Of a DNA stretch of 34,132 nt, positions 15,531 to 24,345 are shown in pieces. The DNA lies in NCBI GenBank assembly GCA_019637635.1, contig JAHBVI010000071.1, positions 1 to 34,132 on the forward strand, written 5' to 3'. Positions within the stretch are counted from its first letter, which is position 1. The number at the start of each line of letters is the position of its first letter. The position numbers and the translations under genes were made by a program. The stretch comes from Anaerolineae bacterium (GTDB lineage: Bacteria > Chloroflexota > Anaerolineae > Promineifilales > Promineifilaceae). The notes below the pieces were generated by a model, which saw nothing but the letters and a program-made list of their open reading frames with translations, was not told the origin of the DNA and ran no database searches.

Positions 15531-16721
15531 ATGCCTATTCCTACCCCTTTTCATGCGCGCACCGCGCCGTTGGTTGAAAGTTATGATTGGCGTGACTGGT
15601 CGGGTTTTCTGGCGGCCAGTTTATATGAGCCGAGCCACGAACGGGAGTATTACGCCATTCGCAATGCCGCCGGGCTGATTGACGTTTCCCCCCTGTTCAA
15701 ATATGAAGTCACCGGGCCAGATGCGCTGCGCCTGGTGGATCGGGTGATGACCCGCAATATCGTTAAATGCGCGGTGGGGCAGGTGATGTATACCCCCTGG
15801 TGTGATGAGGACGGGCAGGTAATTGATGATGGCACGGTGGCGCGGCTGGATGATAACCATTTCCGCATTACCGCCGCCGACCCCAGCCTGCGTTGGTTTC
15901 AGGATGTGGGGTATGGCCTGAACGCGCAGGTGGTGAATGTGAGTGATGATCTGGCGGCGTTGGCGCTGCAAGGGCCGCTCAGCCGGGCCATTTTACAGCA
16001 GGTGGTCACGGGTTTTGATGTGGGTAAGTTGCGCTTCTTCAAGTTGGGGCAGGGGCAGGTTGACGGCCGTGCCGTCACCATCACCCGCACCGGCTACACT
16101 GGCGATTTGGGGTATGAACTATGGCTGAATCCAGGGGACGCGACGGCCGTGTGGGACATCCTCATGGACGTGGGGCAGCGCTATGGGCTGCTGCCCGCCG
16201 GTATGTTGGCGCTGGATGTGGCCCGCATTGAAGCCGGGCTGCTGTTAGCCGACGTGGATTATAAATCCGCGCTCAAAGCCGTTATCCCTGACCAGTTGTC
16301 CTCGCCGTATGAACTGGGGCTGGGCTGGGCGGTAGCCCTGGACGGGGCCGATTTTATCGGCAAACGGGCGCTGCTGAAGGAGAAAGCGGCCGGTTCCGAG
16401 TGGGCGTTTGTGGGCATACAGGCGGATTGGCTGGATTTGGAGCGGTTGTTTGGGGCCAAAGATTTGCCACCCAAAGTGGCCGGACGCGCCTCGCGCACGG
16501 CCGTGCCGCTGTACAAAAGCGGTAAACAAGTAGGCCAGATTACCAGCCACACCTTTTCCCCCATTTTGAAGGAATACATCGGCATTGGCACAGTGTATGC
16601 ACCCTATGGTCATATTGGTAATACTCTGGAAATGGAGTTCACCATCGAATATCACCGCCAGCGGGCCAAGGCGACAGTCGTCAAGACGCCGTTTTTTGAG
16701 CCGGAACGGAAAAGGAAGTGA
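15531..16721 (+). CDS. GcvT-like aminomethyltransferase (tetrahydrofolate-dependent)
   Basis: 396 aa from ATG 15531. The N-terminus PIPTPFHARTAPLVESYDW is the usual start of these proteins; a TTG 15 nt upstream lies inside the hairpin and is rejected. It has YYAIRNAAGLIDVSPLFKYEV, DPSLRWF and RTGYTGDLGYELWL (the folate-binding GcvT signature), then a C-terminal OB-like domain. It resembles the folate-dependent demethylating domains of the glycine cleavage T protein, dimethylglycine dehydrogenase or sarcosine oxidase rather than a strict T protein, because the H and P proteins are absent. Its placement directly after an MttB-family gene suggests methyl-group transfer from a methylamine or betaine to tetrahydrofolate. 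Confidence 0.92.
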   Translation: MPIPTPFHARTAPLVESYDWRDWSGFLAASLYEPSHEREYYAIRNAAGLIDVSPLFKYEVTGPDALRLVDRVMTRNIVKCAVGQVMYTPWCDEDGQVIDDGTVARLDDNHFRITAADPSLRWFQDVGYGLNAQVVNVSDDLAALALQGPLSRAILQQVVTGFDVGKLRFFKLGQGQVDGRAVTITRTGYTGDLGYELWLNPGDATAVWDILMDVGQRYGLLPAGMLALDVARIEAGLLLADVDYKSALKAVIPDQLSSPYELGLGWAVALDGADFIGKRALLKEKAAGSEWAFVGIQADWLDLERLFGAKDLPPKVAGRASRTAVPLYKSGKQVGQITSHTFSPILKEYIGIGTVYAPYGHIGNTLEMEFTIEYHRQRAKATVVKTPFFEPERKRK

Positions 16722-16729
16722 GCGGTATA

Positions 16730-16776
16730 GACGTTTTTACTGCTGACTGCTTACTGTTTACTGTTTACTACCCTTC
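16730..16776. repeat. Short tandem island (ACTGCTTACTGTTTACT units)
   Basis: Four variants of ACTGCTTACTG lie between convergent genes. The same unit recurs as an inverted array at 17816-17874 and 30655-30740. Confidence 0.7.
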
Positions 16777-17538
16777 TTAATTGGGATGTTTGTGACGGCC
16801 GTTATGGGCAAATTCGTTTACGGCTATGATGGGCAAACCATTGGTGCGTGGCAGTGGGGCGGCGGGGCGGTCGAGCGAGATGTGTACAAAATCACCATGC
16901 CGGACAATTTCCTGTTCATGCAGGTCATGGGCCAATTCGGGCGGCTGTTGTTGCAGGCTGTGGGCATAGATGGCGCGGGCCTGGGCGGCGACTCGTTCGC
17001 GGGCAATGTCGGGGGGTGGGGCGATGGCCAGGATGGTCACGGCCGTTTCTCCCCTGACCACAATACCAAAATCGGCGAGACTTTTTTGTAAGCGACGATG
17101 AATGCCCAGTTCCAACTCAGGCCACAGCCCGCCATTGGCTAACTCCGCTTCCGTCTTAACGCCGCAAACGGCGCGGGTAGCCCGCCCCACACGATCAACC
17201 ACCAGGTTATTCAAAGCGTCGCCGCTGAGAGTGACAATGCCTGACTGCATTTTCGCAGGGCATAGGCGGGGGTCAAAGACATAGTGGACTTTGACAAAAA
17301 CGGAGACAACCAGACCGTCTTTGGTGGGCGCATCCACCTGTACAGGGAGCGGAAAACGCAAGGCGGTGGAGATAGGGTCGCCATAACTTGTACCCAGGCC
17401 GGCGCGGTAATGGTAGCCGGGTTCCAGAAAGGCGACGACACGGCCGTGTTGGATCACCGGCAGCAGTGTATTGTCCTCAACAAACCTGTACCCTACTTTT
17501 AGCCGAAAACGGTGGAAAAAACTGGTATCCGATAACAT
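16777..17538 (-). CDS. SPFH/Band-7-like protein without its own membrane anchor
   Basis: 253 aa. The start has a strong GGGAGGTAA site. The N-terminal two thirds read as an SPFH/Band-7 domain: LLPVIQHGRVVAFLEPGYHYR, RFPLPVQVDAPTKDGLVVSVFVKVHYVFDP, then a helical region (IHRRLQKSLADFGIVVRG) and a short helical tail (ARERVAAQARAIYAH). Most family members start with a transmembrane or acylated segment. Here no such segment is seen, but the 2-nt-distant upstream gene encodes a tiny membrane protein that could supply the anchor. Function in the family is membrane-domain organisation; the specific role is unknown. Confidence 0.8.
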   Translation of the reverse strand: MLSDTSFFHRFRLKVGYRFVEDNTLLPVIQHGRVVAFLEPGYHYRAGLGTSYGDPISTALRFPLPVQVDAPTKDGLVVSVFVKVHYVFDPRLCPAKMQSGIVTLSGDALNNLVVDRVGRATRAVCGVKTEAELANGGLWPELELGIHRRLQKSLADFGIVVRGETAVTILAIAPPPDIARERVAAQARAIYAHSLQQQPPELAHDLHEQEIVRHGDFVHISLDRPAAPLPRTNGLPIIAVNEFAHNGRHKHPN

Positions 17539-17540
17539 GA

Positions 17541-17696
17541 TTACCTCCCTTGAAGTGGTCGGCGGGCGCTTTCTTCAGCCCGGCTCAATCGAGCGGATTG
17601 CATAACCGCCGCCATTACCACAAATGCCGAAGGAATACTCATCACCATGCACACTGCCAGAAAAATAAGCGCGGTTGTGAAAAATGGGTTCATCAT
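17541..17696 (-). CDS. Small single-pass membrane protein upstream of the SPFH-like gene
   Basis: 51 aa from ATG 17696, preceded by AGGAGA 4 nt away; a longer open frame to 17804 has no ribosome site and a promoter-like TATAAT (17736-17741 on the minus strand) runs through it. A hydrophobic helix (PFFTTALIFLAVCMVMSIPSAFVVMAAV) is followed by a short charged tail. It forms a two-gene operon with the SPFH-like gene (2 nt gap). Confidence 0.65.
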   Translation of the reverse strand: MMNPFFTTALIFLAVCMVMSIPSAFVVMAAVMQSARLSRAEESARRPLQGR

Positions 17697-17815
17697 TCTG
17701 TCTCCTGCTCTTACATCAACTCTGTTATGGCAGGCATTATAGTCACCCACTCTCGCGCCAGTCTCAGGCAAAGCCAACACAAACCGTACCGTTGTCTGAC
17801 ACAACTCTGACAGTG

Positions 17816-17874
17816 GCAGTGAGCAGTAACAAGGCTGCTTACCGCTTACTGCTTACTGCTCACTGCTCACTGAT
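17816..17874. repeat. Palindromic tandem island at the 3' end of the radical SAM gene
   Basis: CAGTGAGCAGTAA at one side pairs with TTACTGCTCACTG at the other, with extra tandem copies. It overlaps the end of the radical SAM gene: the last three codons (S-E-Q) and its TGA are part of the repeat. Confidence 0.85.
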
Positions 17875-19332
17875 TTTGAGAAGACGTAGCCCTTCCAGGC
17901 GGAGGGCATGGGGGAAGAGGGTTTTGTAGATGCGGCAGTGGGGGCTTTGCACGTCCCAGCGGCCGGTGGCGCGGAACGTTTCCAGGGGGCAGCCGCCGGT
18001 ACAGCGATAACGAAATTCACAACTGCGGCAGCCTTCTTTGTCATCAACGGCCAGATTTTGAATGGGGCCGGCAGCCACCAGCGGCAGCAAATCGCCGGTG
18101 AGCGTCGCGGGGGCGGGTTGATCCAGGTGCATCTGGCATTGGGCGATGCGCCCTTCGTGGGTGACGACCAGGTAGCTATGCTGCACGCCGCAGGTGTGGG
18201 CGTGGGCTTCGGCCTGTACCCGGTCGAGCAAGCCATTGAGAAACGGCCGTGCCGGTAAATTCACCTCAAACTCCGCATAAGCGGCCAACATGCCGTCAAT
18301 GATCGCCTGCTCTTCTAACTCTAGCTCCTGGCGGCTGGCGCTGAGGATGTTTTGGCGGTAAAAGTTCAGGCTGACCGGCAGGTCGCGGGCCAACGCCCAG
18401 CGCACGGCCTCGGCCGCGCCGCCCGCGTTGAGGCGGGTGAGGGTAATGGTGACATCCGGTTTGACACCACGTGGTAACAAGATGTGGTCTACCGTGTGTT
18501 CCAAGTGAGCGAAGGAGGGATCACCGTTGCGGTACGGCCGTTGCCGGTCATGCACCTCACCTACTCCATCCAACGACACCATCAGCTTGATACCCGATGC
18601 GGCCAGCCAATCGGCGTCATCTTGGCGCAAGTGGACGCCGTTGCTCAACACTACTTCGCGGAGGGCCAGATTGTGGGAGGCTGCCAGTTCTAGCGCGGCG
18701 TCATGCAAGCGGCGCACCAGTTTTAAGTGCAGCGTGGCCTCGCCGCCGGCATACTTGAGTTTGACGCGCCGGAAGCCATGCCGGTGGGCGGTATCAAAGA
18801 TGTGCGCCAGCGCCTTCAGCCCGGTGGCCTCGTCCATACGCGCCGACGATTTGCGCACGTAGCAGTAGGGGCAGTCCAGGTTGCAGGCGTTGGTAATGTG
18901 CAGCCAGGCGGTGAGCGTTTCCGGGGTACGATACTGCGCCCGGAAACCGGCGTTTGCCGGTTGCAACAATGCCTGTTCGGCCAGTTGAAAATCTATCTCC
19001 TCTTGCAAGGATTGGGCACGGCCGAATGTTTGCCAGCGTGCATAAGCGGCCTGGTTCAGCACACTGGGGCCGCCAGGGGCATAGGGGCTGTAGAGGAGGG
19101 TGTGTACGGCCGTGAGGGGTTGGCTGTGGGTGTGGGGGGTGGTGGTGAAGGGGGTACGGCCGTTGGCTTCTGCTGTTGTTAACCCCCACCCTTTATCTGG
19201 GCAGGCGCAGTCAGTATCAACTTCTGTATTGGCATAATCAAACGCCAGCACAAATGCTTTGTCCGGGCAGGCGCAGTCGTCATCTTGTTCAAGTTGGTTC
19301 TGAGTGAGCAAAACGGGGATGTGGAGAACCAT
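17860..19332 (-). CDS. Radical SAM/SPASM protein with N-terminal duplicated CACPDK motif
   Basis: 490 aa. The radical SAM cluster motif is CNLDCPYC (C150, C154, C157), preceded by LTAWLHITNA. SAM-binding elements GGEATLH and LVSLDGVGEVHDRQRPY follow, as in SPASM maturases. The C-terminal SPASM region carries C435, C438, C444, C448 and C466 (CRSCEFRYRCTGGCP...HCRIYK), ligands for auxiliary Fe-S clusters. Unusually, the N-terminus repeats DCACPDK (residues ~19-25 and ~41-47). This is either an extra metal/Fe-S site or a fused precursor-like segment. It is the last gene of the ATPase operon, 8 nt after the STAND gene. Peptide or protein modification is inferred; no separate precursor peptide is seen. 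Confidence 0.9.
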   Translation of the reverse strand: MVLHIPVLLTQNQLEQDDDCACPDKAFVLAFDYANTEVDTDCACPDKGWGLTTAEANGRTPFTTTPHTHSQPLTAVHTLLYSPYAPGGPSVLNQAAYARWQTFGRAQSLQEEIDFQLAEQALLQPANAGFRAQYRTPETLTAWLHITNACNLDCPYCYVRKSSARMDEATGLKALAHIFDTAHRHGFRRVKLKYAGGEATLHLKLVRRLHDAALELAASHNLALREVVLSNGVHLRQDDADWLAASGIKLMVSLDGVGEVHDRQRPYRNGDPSFAHLEHTVDHILLPRGVKPDVTITLTRLNAGGAAEAVRWALARDLPVSLNFYRQNILSASRQELELEEQAIIDGMLAAYAEFEVNLPARPFLNGLLDRVQAEAHAHTCGVQHSYLVVTHEGRIAQCQMHLDQPAPATLTGDLLPLVAAGPIQNLAVDDKEGCRSCEFRYRCTGGCPLETFRATGRWDVQSPHCRIYKTLFPHALRLEGLRLLKISEQ

Positions 19333-19340
19333 GTGATTGC

Positions 19341-22300
19341 CTATGAAGGCGTCACGGCCGTATCCGGCTCGTAATAGTCGCCAAAATTGTCACGCAAGAA
19401 ACCTTCCAGATTGCCAAAGTTCTCCAACTCTATCTGGCGAACGTTATACTTCCGGCTGGCGTCGCGTTCGGCCTGGTAGAAGAGCTGCAACTCGTGCCGG
19501 TTCATGCGTTTGAGGTAACTGTACAACACGTCATACATAATGACCAGGGCGTCAGAACGGGGGATGAAGAGTTCAGCATAAGCCAATGCCTGCACATAAG
19601 CATCGGCTGCTTTGGTCAGTAACGCTTCTTTCTGTTTGAGGAAGGCGGCGCGGTCTACGGCCGTGTATAGGCGTGATTTTTCCTTTTCCACAACAGCTTC
19701 AAACTGCTTCAGCGCCATCTGGCCGTGCAGGCCATACAGTTTACCCAGTTGTTTGAAAAAGTGAGATGGCGCCGCATCGCGCCGTGGCGGGGGCTGCCCC
19801 ACTTTCAGCAGCGCGGCAGCGGGCACTAATTTTTCGGCTAATTGCAAGGATTCAGAGACGGCCGTCCACTCTTGCGCATAAAAATGCGTCCAGGCCAGGT
19901 TGGCCCGCGCATCCAGTTCCAGCCGTACCAACTGGCGCTCGTGCGCCATCTGTACTGCCTGCAGCAAATAATCCACCGCATCCCCATACCGCCGCTCCCA
20001 GATGCGCGGTAATTGCACCCGGTCGGTGATGAGCATCCAGTTACGATACAGGCAGCCTGTTTCCAGATTGGCTTCGATCAAGCGCACACTTTCCTGCAAA
20101 CTGGCGAAAATTTCACGGGCCTGTTCCAACGCTCGCTCCGCCTCACGATAGATCTCATCCGGCGAGTCCTCTGGTGCAATTTTGAACAACACCAATCGGC
20201 GCAATGCCTCTCCCAACTGTACCAAAACCAGACCAATGGTACGCTCATCGCCTACTCTGCTAGCAATAGCCAGGGCACGGGCACAGTATTGAGTAGCTTC
20301 ATATGGCCGGTATAGATCATTCATGATCAACCCCAGTGTATTATAAGAAAGAGCAATAGGCAGCCACTCTCCCACCTGAATTCGTAACTCCAGTGCATCC
20401 TCACATACCCGCAACGCCCGCTTTTTACCCATTTCCCCTAATGCCCGCGACAGGTTGTTACGCACTGTGGCTTCTCTAGCTTTTGATTGATTAGCCCGCA
20501 GTTGGCGGATATATCTGAGACTATTAGCATATGATTGGACACCCTGTTCGAACTCACCTAAAGTTGTTTGCACATAACCCAAATTGTAATAAATGAGCGA
20601 CAGGACCAGGATGACTCTCTTTTCTGCCGGATGGCCGCGAAAACCGTACTCTTTTCGGTCAGGAAACACAACCGTGTGTATGTCTGCCTGCACTAGAGCC
20701 TCTAGTTCTTTAGCTGTTTCCTCCAAAATGGCAACGGACTGTTGAATATCTTCAGCTTTTAGCAAGCGAGCATATTCACGCCAACAGGCCCGTTCGCCAT
20801 ACGCCAGGGTATGATTCCAACTGTGGTACTCGTTAGTATCTGTTAATTGAGTGACCACGACGTCAATTTCATTGGCCAGAGCAATGGCTCGATCATAATC
20901 TTTGCGTAACACAAAGCGAATTATCCATTTGGCTGCATCATCTGTTTGGGCGGCCCGACGGAGGATAACAGGTAAGGGTTCAGGGTCTCCTCCGTAACGT
21001 GGTCGTTCAGGTATATCAATAAACCGAAAGGTATTATTATCATGCAGGATGCGCCACATCTCGGCCTGGAACATGGCAACTTCGGCTTCCTGATAGGTAG
21101 AAAGTCGCTCATTCGCCATATTGTAATAAATGTCATTGAAATGCACGTTGGGGTCTATCAACAACGTATAATGCAGATATTCCAGTTCGGCTTCTAGCAG
21201 GGCGGCAGCAGCCTGATTGCGACGACGTTCCTCAATGGCCGAGGCGGTGGGCATACGGGTGCTGAGGATGTTAGACGGCCGTTCCACATGAATCCGTTTC
21301 AAATCATCGCGCACATACACTTCATCTTCCTCATCCAACTGCTGCCGCAGATAATCGGCCCAGGTCTGCATCTGGCGGTAAGCGGCCTGGCGCGAAATCA
21401 TCTCCTTTTGCCGGTCAGCCTCATTAGCCGACATGCATTCGGCATAGATGCGGTACATCTCGTCCTGTAAACCTACCCGTCCGCCGGGTTTGTTTTTGAC
21501 AATGGACAAACGGCCAATGTCGTTCAGTTCGGTCCGTATGGCTTCCAGTTGGCGCGTGTTTGGCTGCCACTCTTTCACTTTTTGCTGCGGTTCGCTGTCT
21601 AGAATGAAGTGCAGTTGCTCGGCGTTCAGGCCGCGTGTGGCCCGGGCCAGCGAGCGCAGGATGCGCGCCCGCAAGTCTGGCTCGGCGCTAAATAGCAGTT
21701 GCACAAATTCGGCCTCAATCTCTTTTTGGATGGCAGTGAGGGTTTCCGGATTGGCGGCGGCGCGGCGCGCCGCCGGAAGGGGCGAGAGGAGGGGTTCGGG
21801 AATGGTACGGCCTTCGACCAGCACGTCCAGGTAGAGCGCCAGGCGGATGGGTTGGCCGCCGGTGAACAGCCACAACACTTCCAGCCGTTCAGCGTCAGCG
21901 CGGAGCAGTTCCAACACTTTGCGGATGTGTACGGCCGTTTCCTGATCTACCTCGTGCGCCAGTGCCTCATGCCAATCTTCGTAAATGGTATCAAAATAGG
22001 CGCGGGTGTCGGCCAGCTTAAACGGCTGCAAGTTAACGGTGATTAGCTCACATTTATCCTGGGCCTGATGGGCTGTTTGCTTGAGCAGGTCAAAGAAAAG
22101 CGCCCCTTCTTCCTGCCGTCCGGCAATGATGATGGTGGTATTGGCAAAACTACCGGCTTTGATCTGATCCAGCAACCATTGTTGTGTGTTAAACGCGGTA
22201 TCTTCCGGGCGAATCAGCCCTCGATCCAGCAGCCATTTGGAACTGATAATGGCTAACTGCTCAGTGGTGTCCATGGGAATAACCAGCCGTTGTTTTTGGG

Positions 22301-22787
22301 CGGCCTGCCGATAATCTTCCCAGAACGCTTTTTCAGACTCAACGGCGGCGGGTTGCAACATGGTGAAGGCTACGCCAAAGTCGGCCAACCGTTGGTAACG
22401 GGCATGGGCCTGAGCGTAGTGCGTAAAACGGATACGGCCGTTCCAGTTCAACGGATCCGCCAATTTTTCCAACAAGTATTCGCGGGTGTGCAAACGAACA
22501 TCGGTAAAATCAATCAGGTCTGAAATAAGCACCTGCGGGCTGCGCTGTGACCAATCATTTTCCGGGCGCGGCGCCCGATATATCTCTCTCGTTTCGGGAT
22601 GCCCCAGGCGACGCAGCACTTCCTCCACCAGGCGCGTCTTACCCAAACCACCGGCCCCTTCCACCAACACCAGGCGACAACCATCCCCCTCGTCAAAAAT
22701 AGCCTGGCTGATGGTTTCCATCTCTCTTTTGCGGTTCACCAGATGGACCGGCCGGTTCACAACAGCTAACAAACGTCTTTGACCCAT
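19341..22787 (-). CDS. STAND-type NTPase with TPR array
   Basis: 1148 aa from ATG 22787, which has AAGGAGGGTG upstream; a longer frame to 22874 lacks a site and overlaps the previous gene. Walker A is EGAGGLGKTR (~residues 43-52). A Walker B-like strand LVIPMDTTEQL follows, then the GGQPIRLALYL helix typical of STAND ATPases. The C-terminal ~700 residues are helical repeats of TPR type (e.g. IYYNLGYVQTTLGEFEQGVQSY, ALSYNTLGLIMND). STAND proteins act as signal-dependent oligomerising switches in which the repeats sense and the NTPase assembles. Here it probably senses a ligand or partner for the neighbouring genes. It ends 8 nt before the radical SAM start. Confidence 0.88.
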   Translation of the reverse strand: MGQRRLLAVVNRPVHLVNRKREMETISQAIFDEGDGCRLVLVEGAGGLGKTRLVEEVLRRLGHPETREIYRAPRPENDWSQRSPQVLISDLIDFTDVRLHTREYLLEKLADPLNWNGRIRFTHYAQAHARYQRLADFGVAFTMLQPAAVESEKAFWEDYRQAAQKQRLVIPMDTTEQLAIISSKWLLDRGLIRPEDTAFNTQQWLLDQIKAGSFANTTIIIAGRQEEGALFFDLLKQTAHQAQDKCELITVNLQPFKLADTRAYFDTIYEDWHEALAHEVDQETAVHIRKVLELLRADAERLEVLWLFTGGQPIRLALYLDVLVEGRTIPEPLLSPLPAARRAAANPETLTAIQKEIEAEFVQLLFSAEPDLRARILRSLARATRGLNAEQLHFILDSEPQQKVKEWQPNTRQLEAIRTELNDIGRLSIVKNKPGGRVGLQDEMYRIYAECMSANEADRQKEMISRQAAYRQMQTWADYLRQQLDEEDEVYVRDDLKRIHVERPSNILSTRMPTASAIEERRRNQAAAALLEAELEYLHYTLLIDPNVHFNDIYYNMANERLSTYQEAEVAMFQAEMWRILHDNNTFRFIDIPERPRYGGDPEPLPVILRRAAQTDDAAKWIIRFVLRKDYDRAIALANEIDVVVTQLTDTNEYHSWNHTLAYGERACWREYARLLKAEDIQQSVAILEETAKELEALVQADIHTVVFPDRKEYGFRGHPAEKRVILVLSLIYYNLGYVQTTLGEFEQGVQSYANSLRYIRQLRANQSKAREATVRNNLSRALGEMGKKRALRVCEDALELRIQVGEWLPIALSYNTLGLIMNDLYRPYEATQYCARALAIASRVGDERTIGLVLVQLGEALRRLVLFKIAPEDSPDEIYREAERALEQAREIFASLQESVRLIEANLETGCLYRNWMLITDRVQLPRIWERRYGDAVDYLLQAVQMAHERQLVRLELDARANLAWTHFYAQEWTAVSESLQLAEKLVPAAALLKVGQPPPRRDAAPSHFFKQLGKLYGLHGQMALKQFEAVVEKEKSRLYTAVDRAAFLKQKEALLTKAADAYVQALAYAELFIPRSDALVIMYDVLYSYLKRMNRHELQLFYQAERDASRKYNVRQIELENFGNLEGFLRDNFGDYYEPDTAVTPS

Positions 22788-22797
22788 TTCACCCTCC

Positions 22798-24342
22798 TTA
22801 AGGTTGCCAGGACACCTTTGGTCTTGCCTGTTGCAAGGCCAGTAATAAATCTGACATACGGCCGTGACGCTCACAATACTTGACTAACTCAATAACCTTC
22901 TCCGTTAATGTGTCGCCTGATAAGTTTTGATACTTAATGTCCAAATCGAAACAAAGCGTCTTTATCTCAGCCAGATCAAAGTGTTTTTCTATGAGCGTGC
23001 GTAATTTGATCGGCTCATATTTCACATCTATCACATTGACGTCTGAAAATACCAATTGCTTTTGCAGATATAGCGTGACCAGTTGGTTAGCCAACTCAGT
23101 AGGTAAGTCCAGCGCAATTCTGATCCGGTCAGGGGTAGTCACGACATTCAGCACGTTTTCAGAATGCACGGGCATCATGGTCGCCAACTGCTGCAACAGG
23201 CGTTGTTCCGTCTGTTCTGCGGACACATCAGGGGTTGTTTCCACCGTCACAGTCGTCTGCAATTTCAGCGCAGTTCGGGCAAATTCGCGCACACCATCGG
23301 CCACCTTGTAGCGGTTATACGCGATATTAACTACCAGGAAATTGTCTATCAATTTTTGGGCGCGCTGCCAGGCTTCGGTATTAGACACATTTTGCCAGGC
23401 GGCCAATTCTTCAATCACCCACTCATCGGCGTAGTCGGCCACATATCTTAAGATGTCAATCAATTCGCCCGTGTCATGCGGCGAAAAGGGATTCAGCGAC
23501 TCCAACATGATGCGCATAAATTCAACCGACGGTTGGGGGTTGGGGTATTTCTCGGCATAGAGAAAGAGGAAGGTGTTGATGCCAGGGTGTGTTTTGTTAT
23601 ATGTAGGCACGGCTTCAAGCAACTGAAGCACCTGGGGTAATAAAGTGGGGAATTCCTGACTCAATGTCTGGATGTGTTCGTCACCGGGATGGGGTTGGGG
23701 GTCGCCATCGGCCGCCAGATCACCCAATAATAATCGTTGCTGTCGCCAGGTCAGGGGGAATTGCACTTTCTGGTCTTCGCGCAGGGCAATAACCAGGCGC
23801 AGCAACTCTTCGCGGGCAAATGGTTCCAAAATGGTGCGTTCAAATAAACGCCAACTGCTGTCAGACACAATGTCACCATTGTCAATGAACAACACCACTT
23901 GCTGACCAAGAAAACAATGCCGGCACATTTCTTTTGCCACTTTTTCAATTTGCTCGGATATGTCTGCTTGTGGCTGGAATTTGAGGCGTTTGGCGTCTGG
24001 ACATTGGGCTGCTAATTGTTGGAAGAAACCTTGAAACCAGGCGGATTTGGAATCTGGAGTGATTTCACCCGGAGGGCGTTTGGGCGGTGGCAGCAGATCG
24101 TCCACATCTATCCACACCGTCTTAAAAATGCCATTGTTATCCAGTTCTTCGCGGAGTTTTTTCAGGAACCAGGTTTTGCCGGTGGCGGGGGGGCTGGCGA
24201 CGGTAAGCAGTTGTTTGTTTTTGTCATGCAGCCAGCGCATGGCGGATTGAATTTGGGGACGGTGAATGTATTGTTGAGGGTTATATTCCCGGCGAATATC
24301 GGGCACGGCCGTCGAGTTGGTATCTGTAGGTTCTCCGTTCAT
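22798..24342 (-). CDS. P-loop ATPase with C-terminal effector-associated domain (EAD7-like)
   Basis: 514 aa. Walker A is PPATGKT (51-57), Walker B VVLFID (~149-154), and an arginine-containing sensor strand RLVIALRED follows. The C-terminal ~68 residues (22798-23004) read LRTLIEKHFDLAEIKTLCFD, then a YQNLSG turn and a LLALQQARP end. This matches the pattern of EAD7 effector-associated adaptor domains, which couple STAND ATPases to effectors in bacterial conflict systems by homotypic contact. The match is by eye. It is 3 nt from the upstream ATPase gene and 10 nt before the STAND/TPR gene, so cotranslation is likely. Confidence 0.82.
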   Translation of the reverse strand: MNGEPTDTNSTAVPDIRREYNPQQYIHRPQIQSAMRWLHDKNKQLLTVASPPATGKTWFLKKLREELDNNGIFKTVWIDVDDLLPPPKRPPGEITPDSKSAWFQGFFQQLAAQCPDAKRLKFQPQADISEQIEKVAKEMCRHCFLGQQVVLFIDNGDIVSDSSWRLFERTILEPFAREELLRLVIALREDQKVQFPLTWRQQRLLLGDLAADGDPQPHPGDEHIQTLSQEFPTLLPQVLQLLEAVPTYNKTHPGINTFLFLYAEKYPNPQPSVEFMRIMLESLNPFSPHDTGELIDILRYVADYADEWVIEELAAWQNVSNTEAWQRAQKLIDNFLVVNIAYNRYKVADGVREFARTALKLQTTVTVETTPDVSAEQTEQRLLQQLATMMPVHSENVLNVVTTPDRIRIALDLPTELANQLVTLYLQKQLVFSDVNVIDVKYEPIKLRTLIEKHFDLAEIKTLCFDLDIKYQNLSGDTLTEKVIELVKYCERHGRMSDLLLALQQARPKVSWQP

Positions 24343-24345
24343 GGT

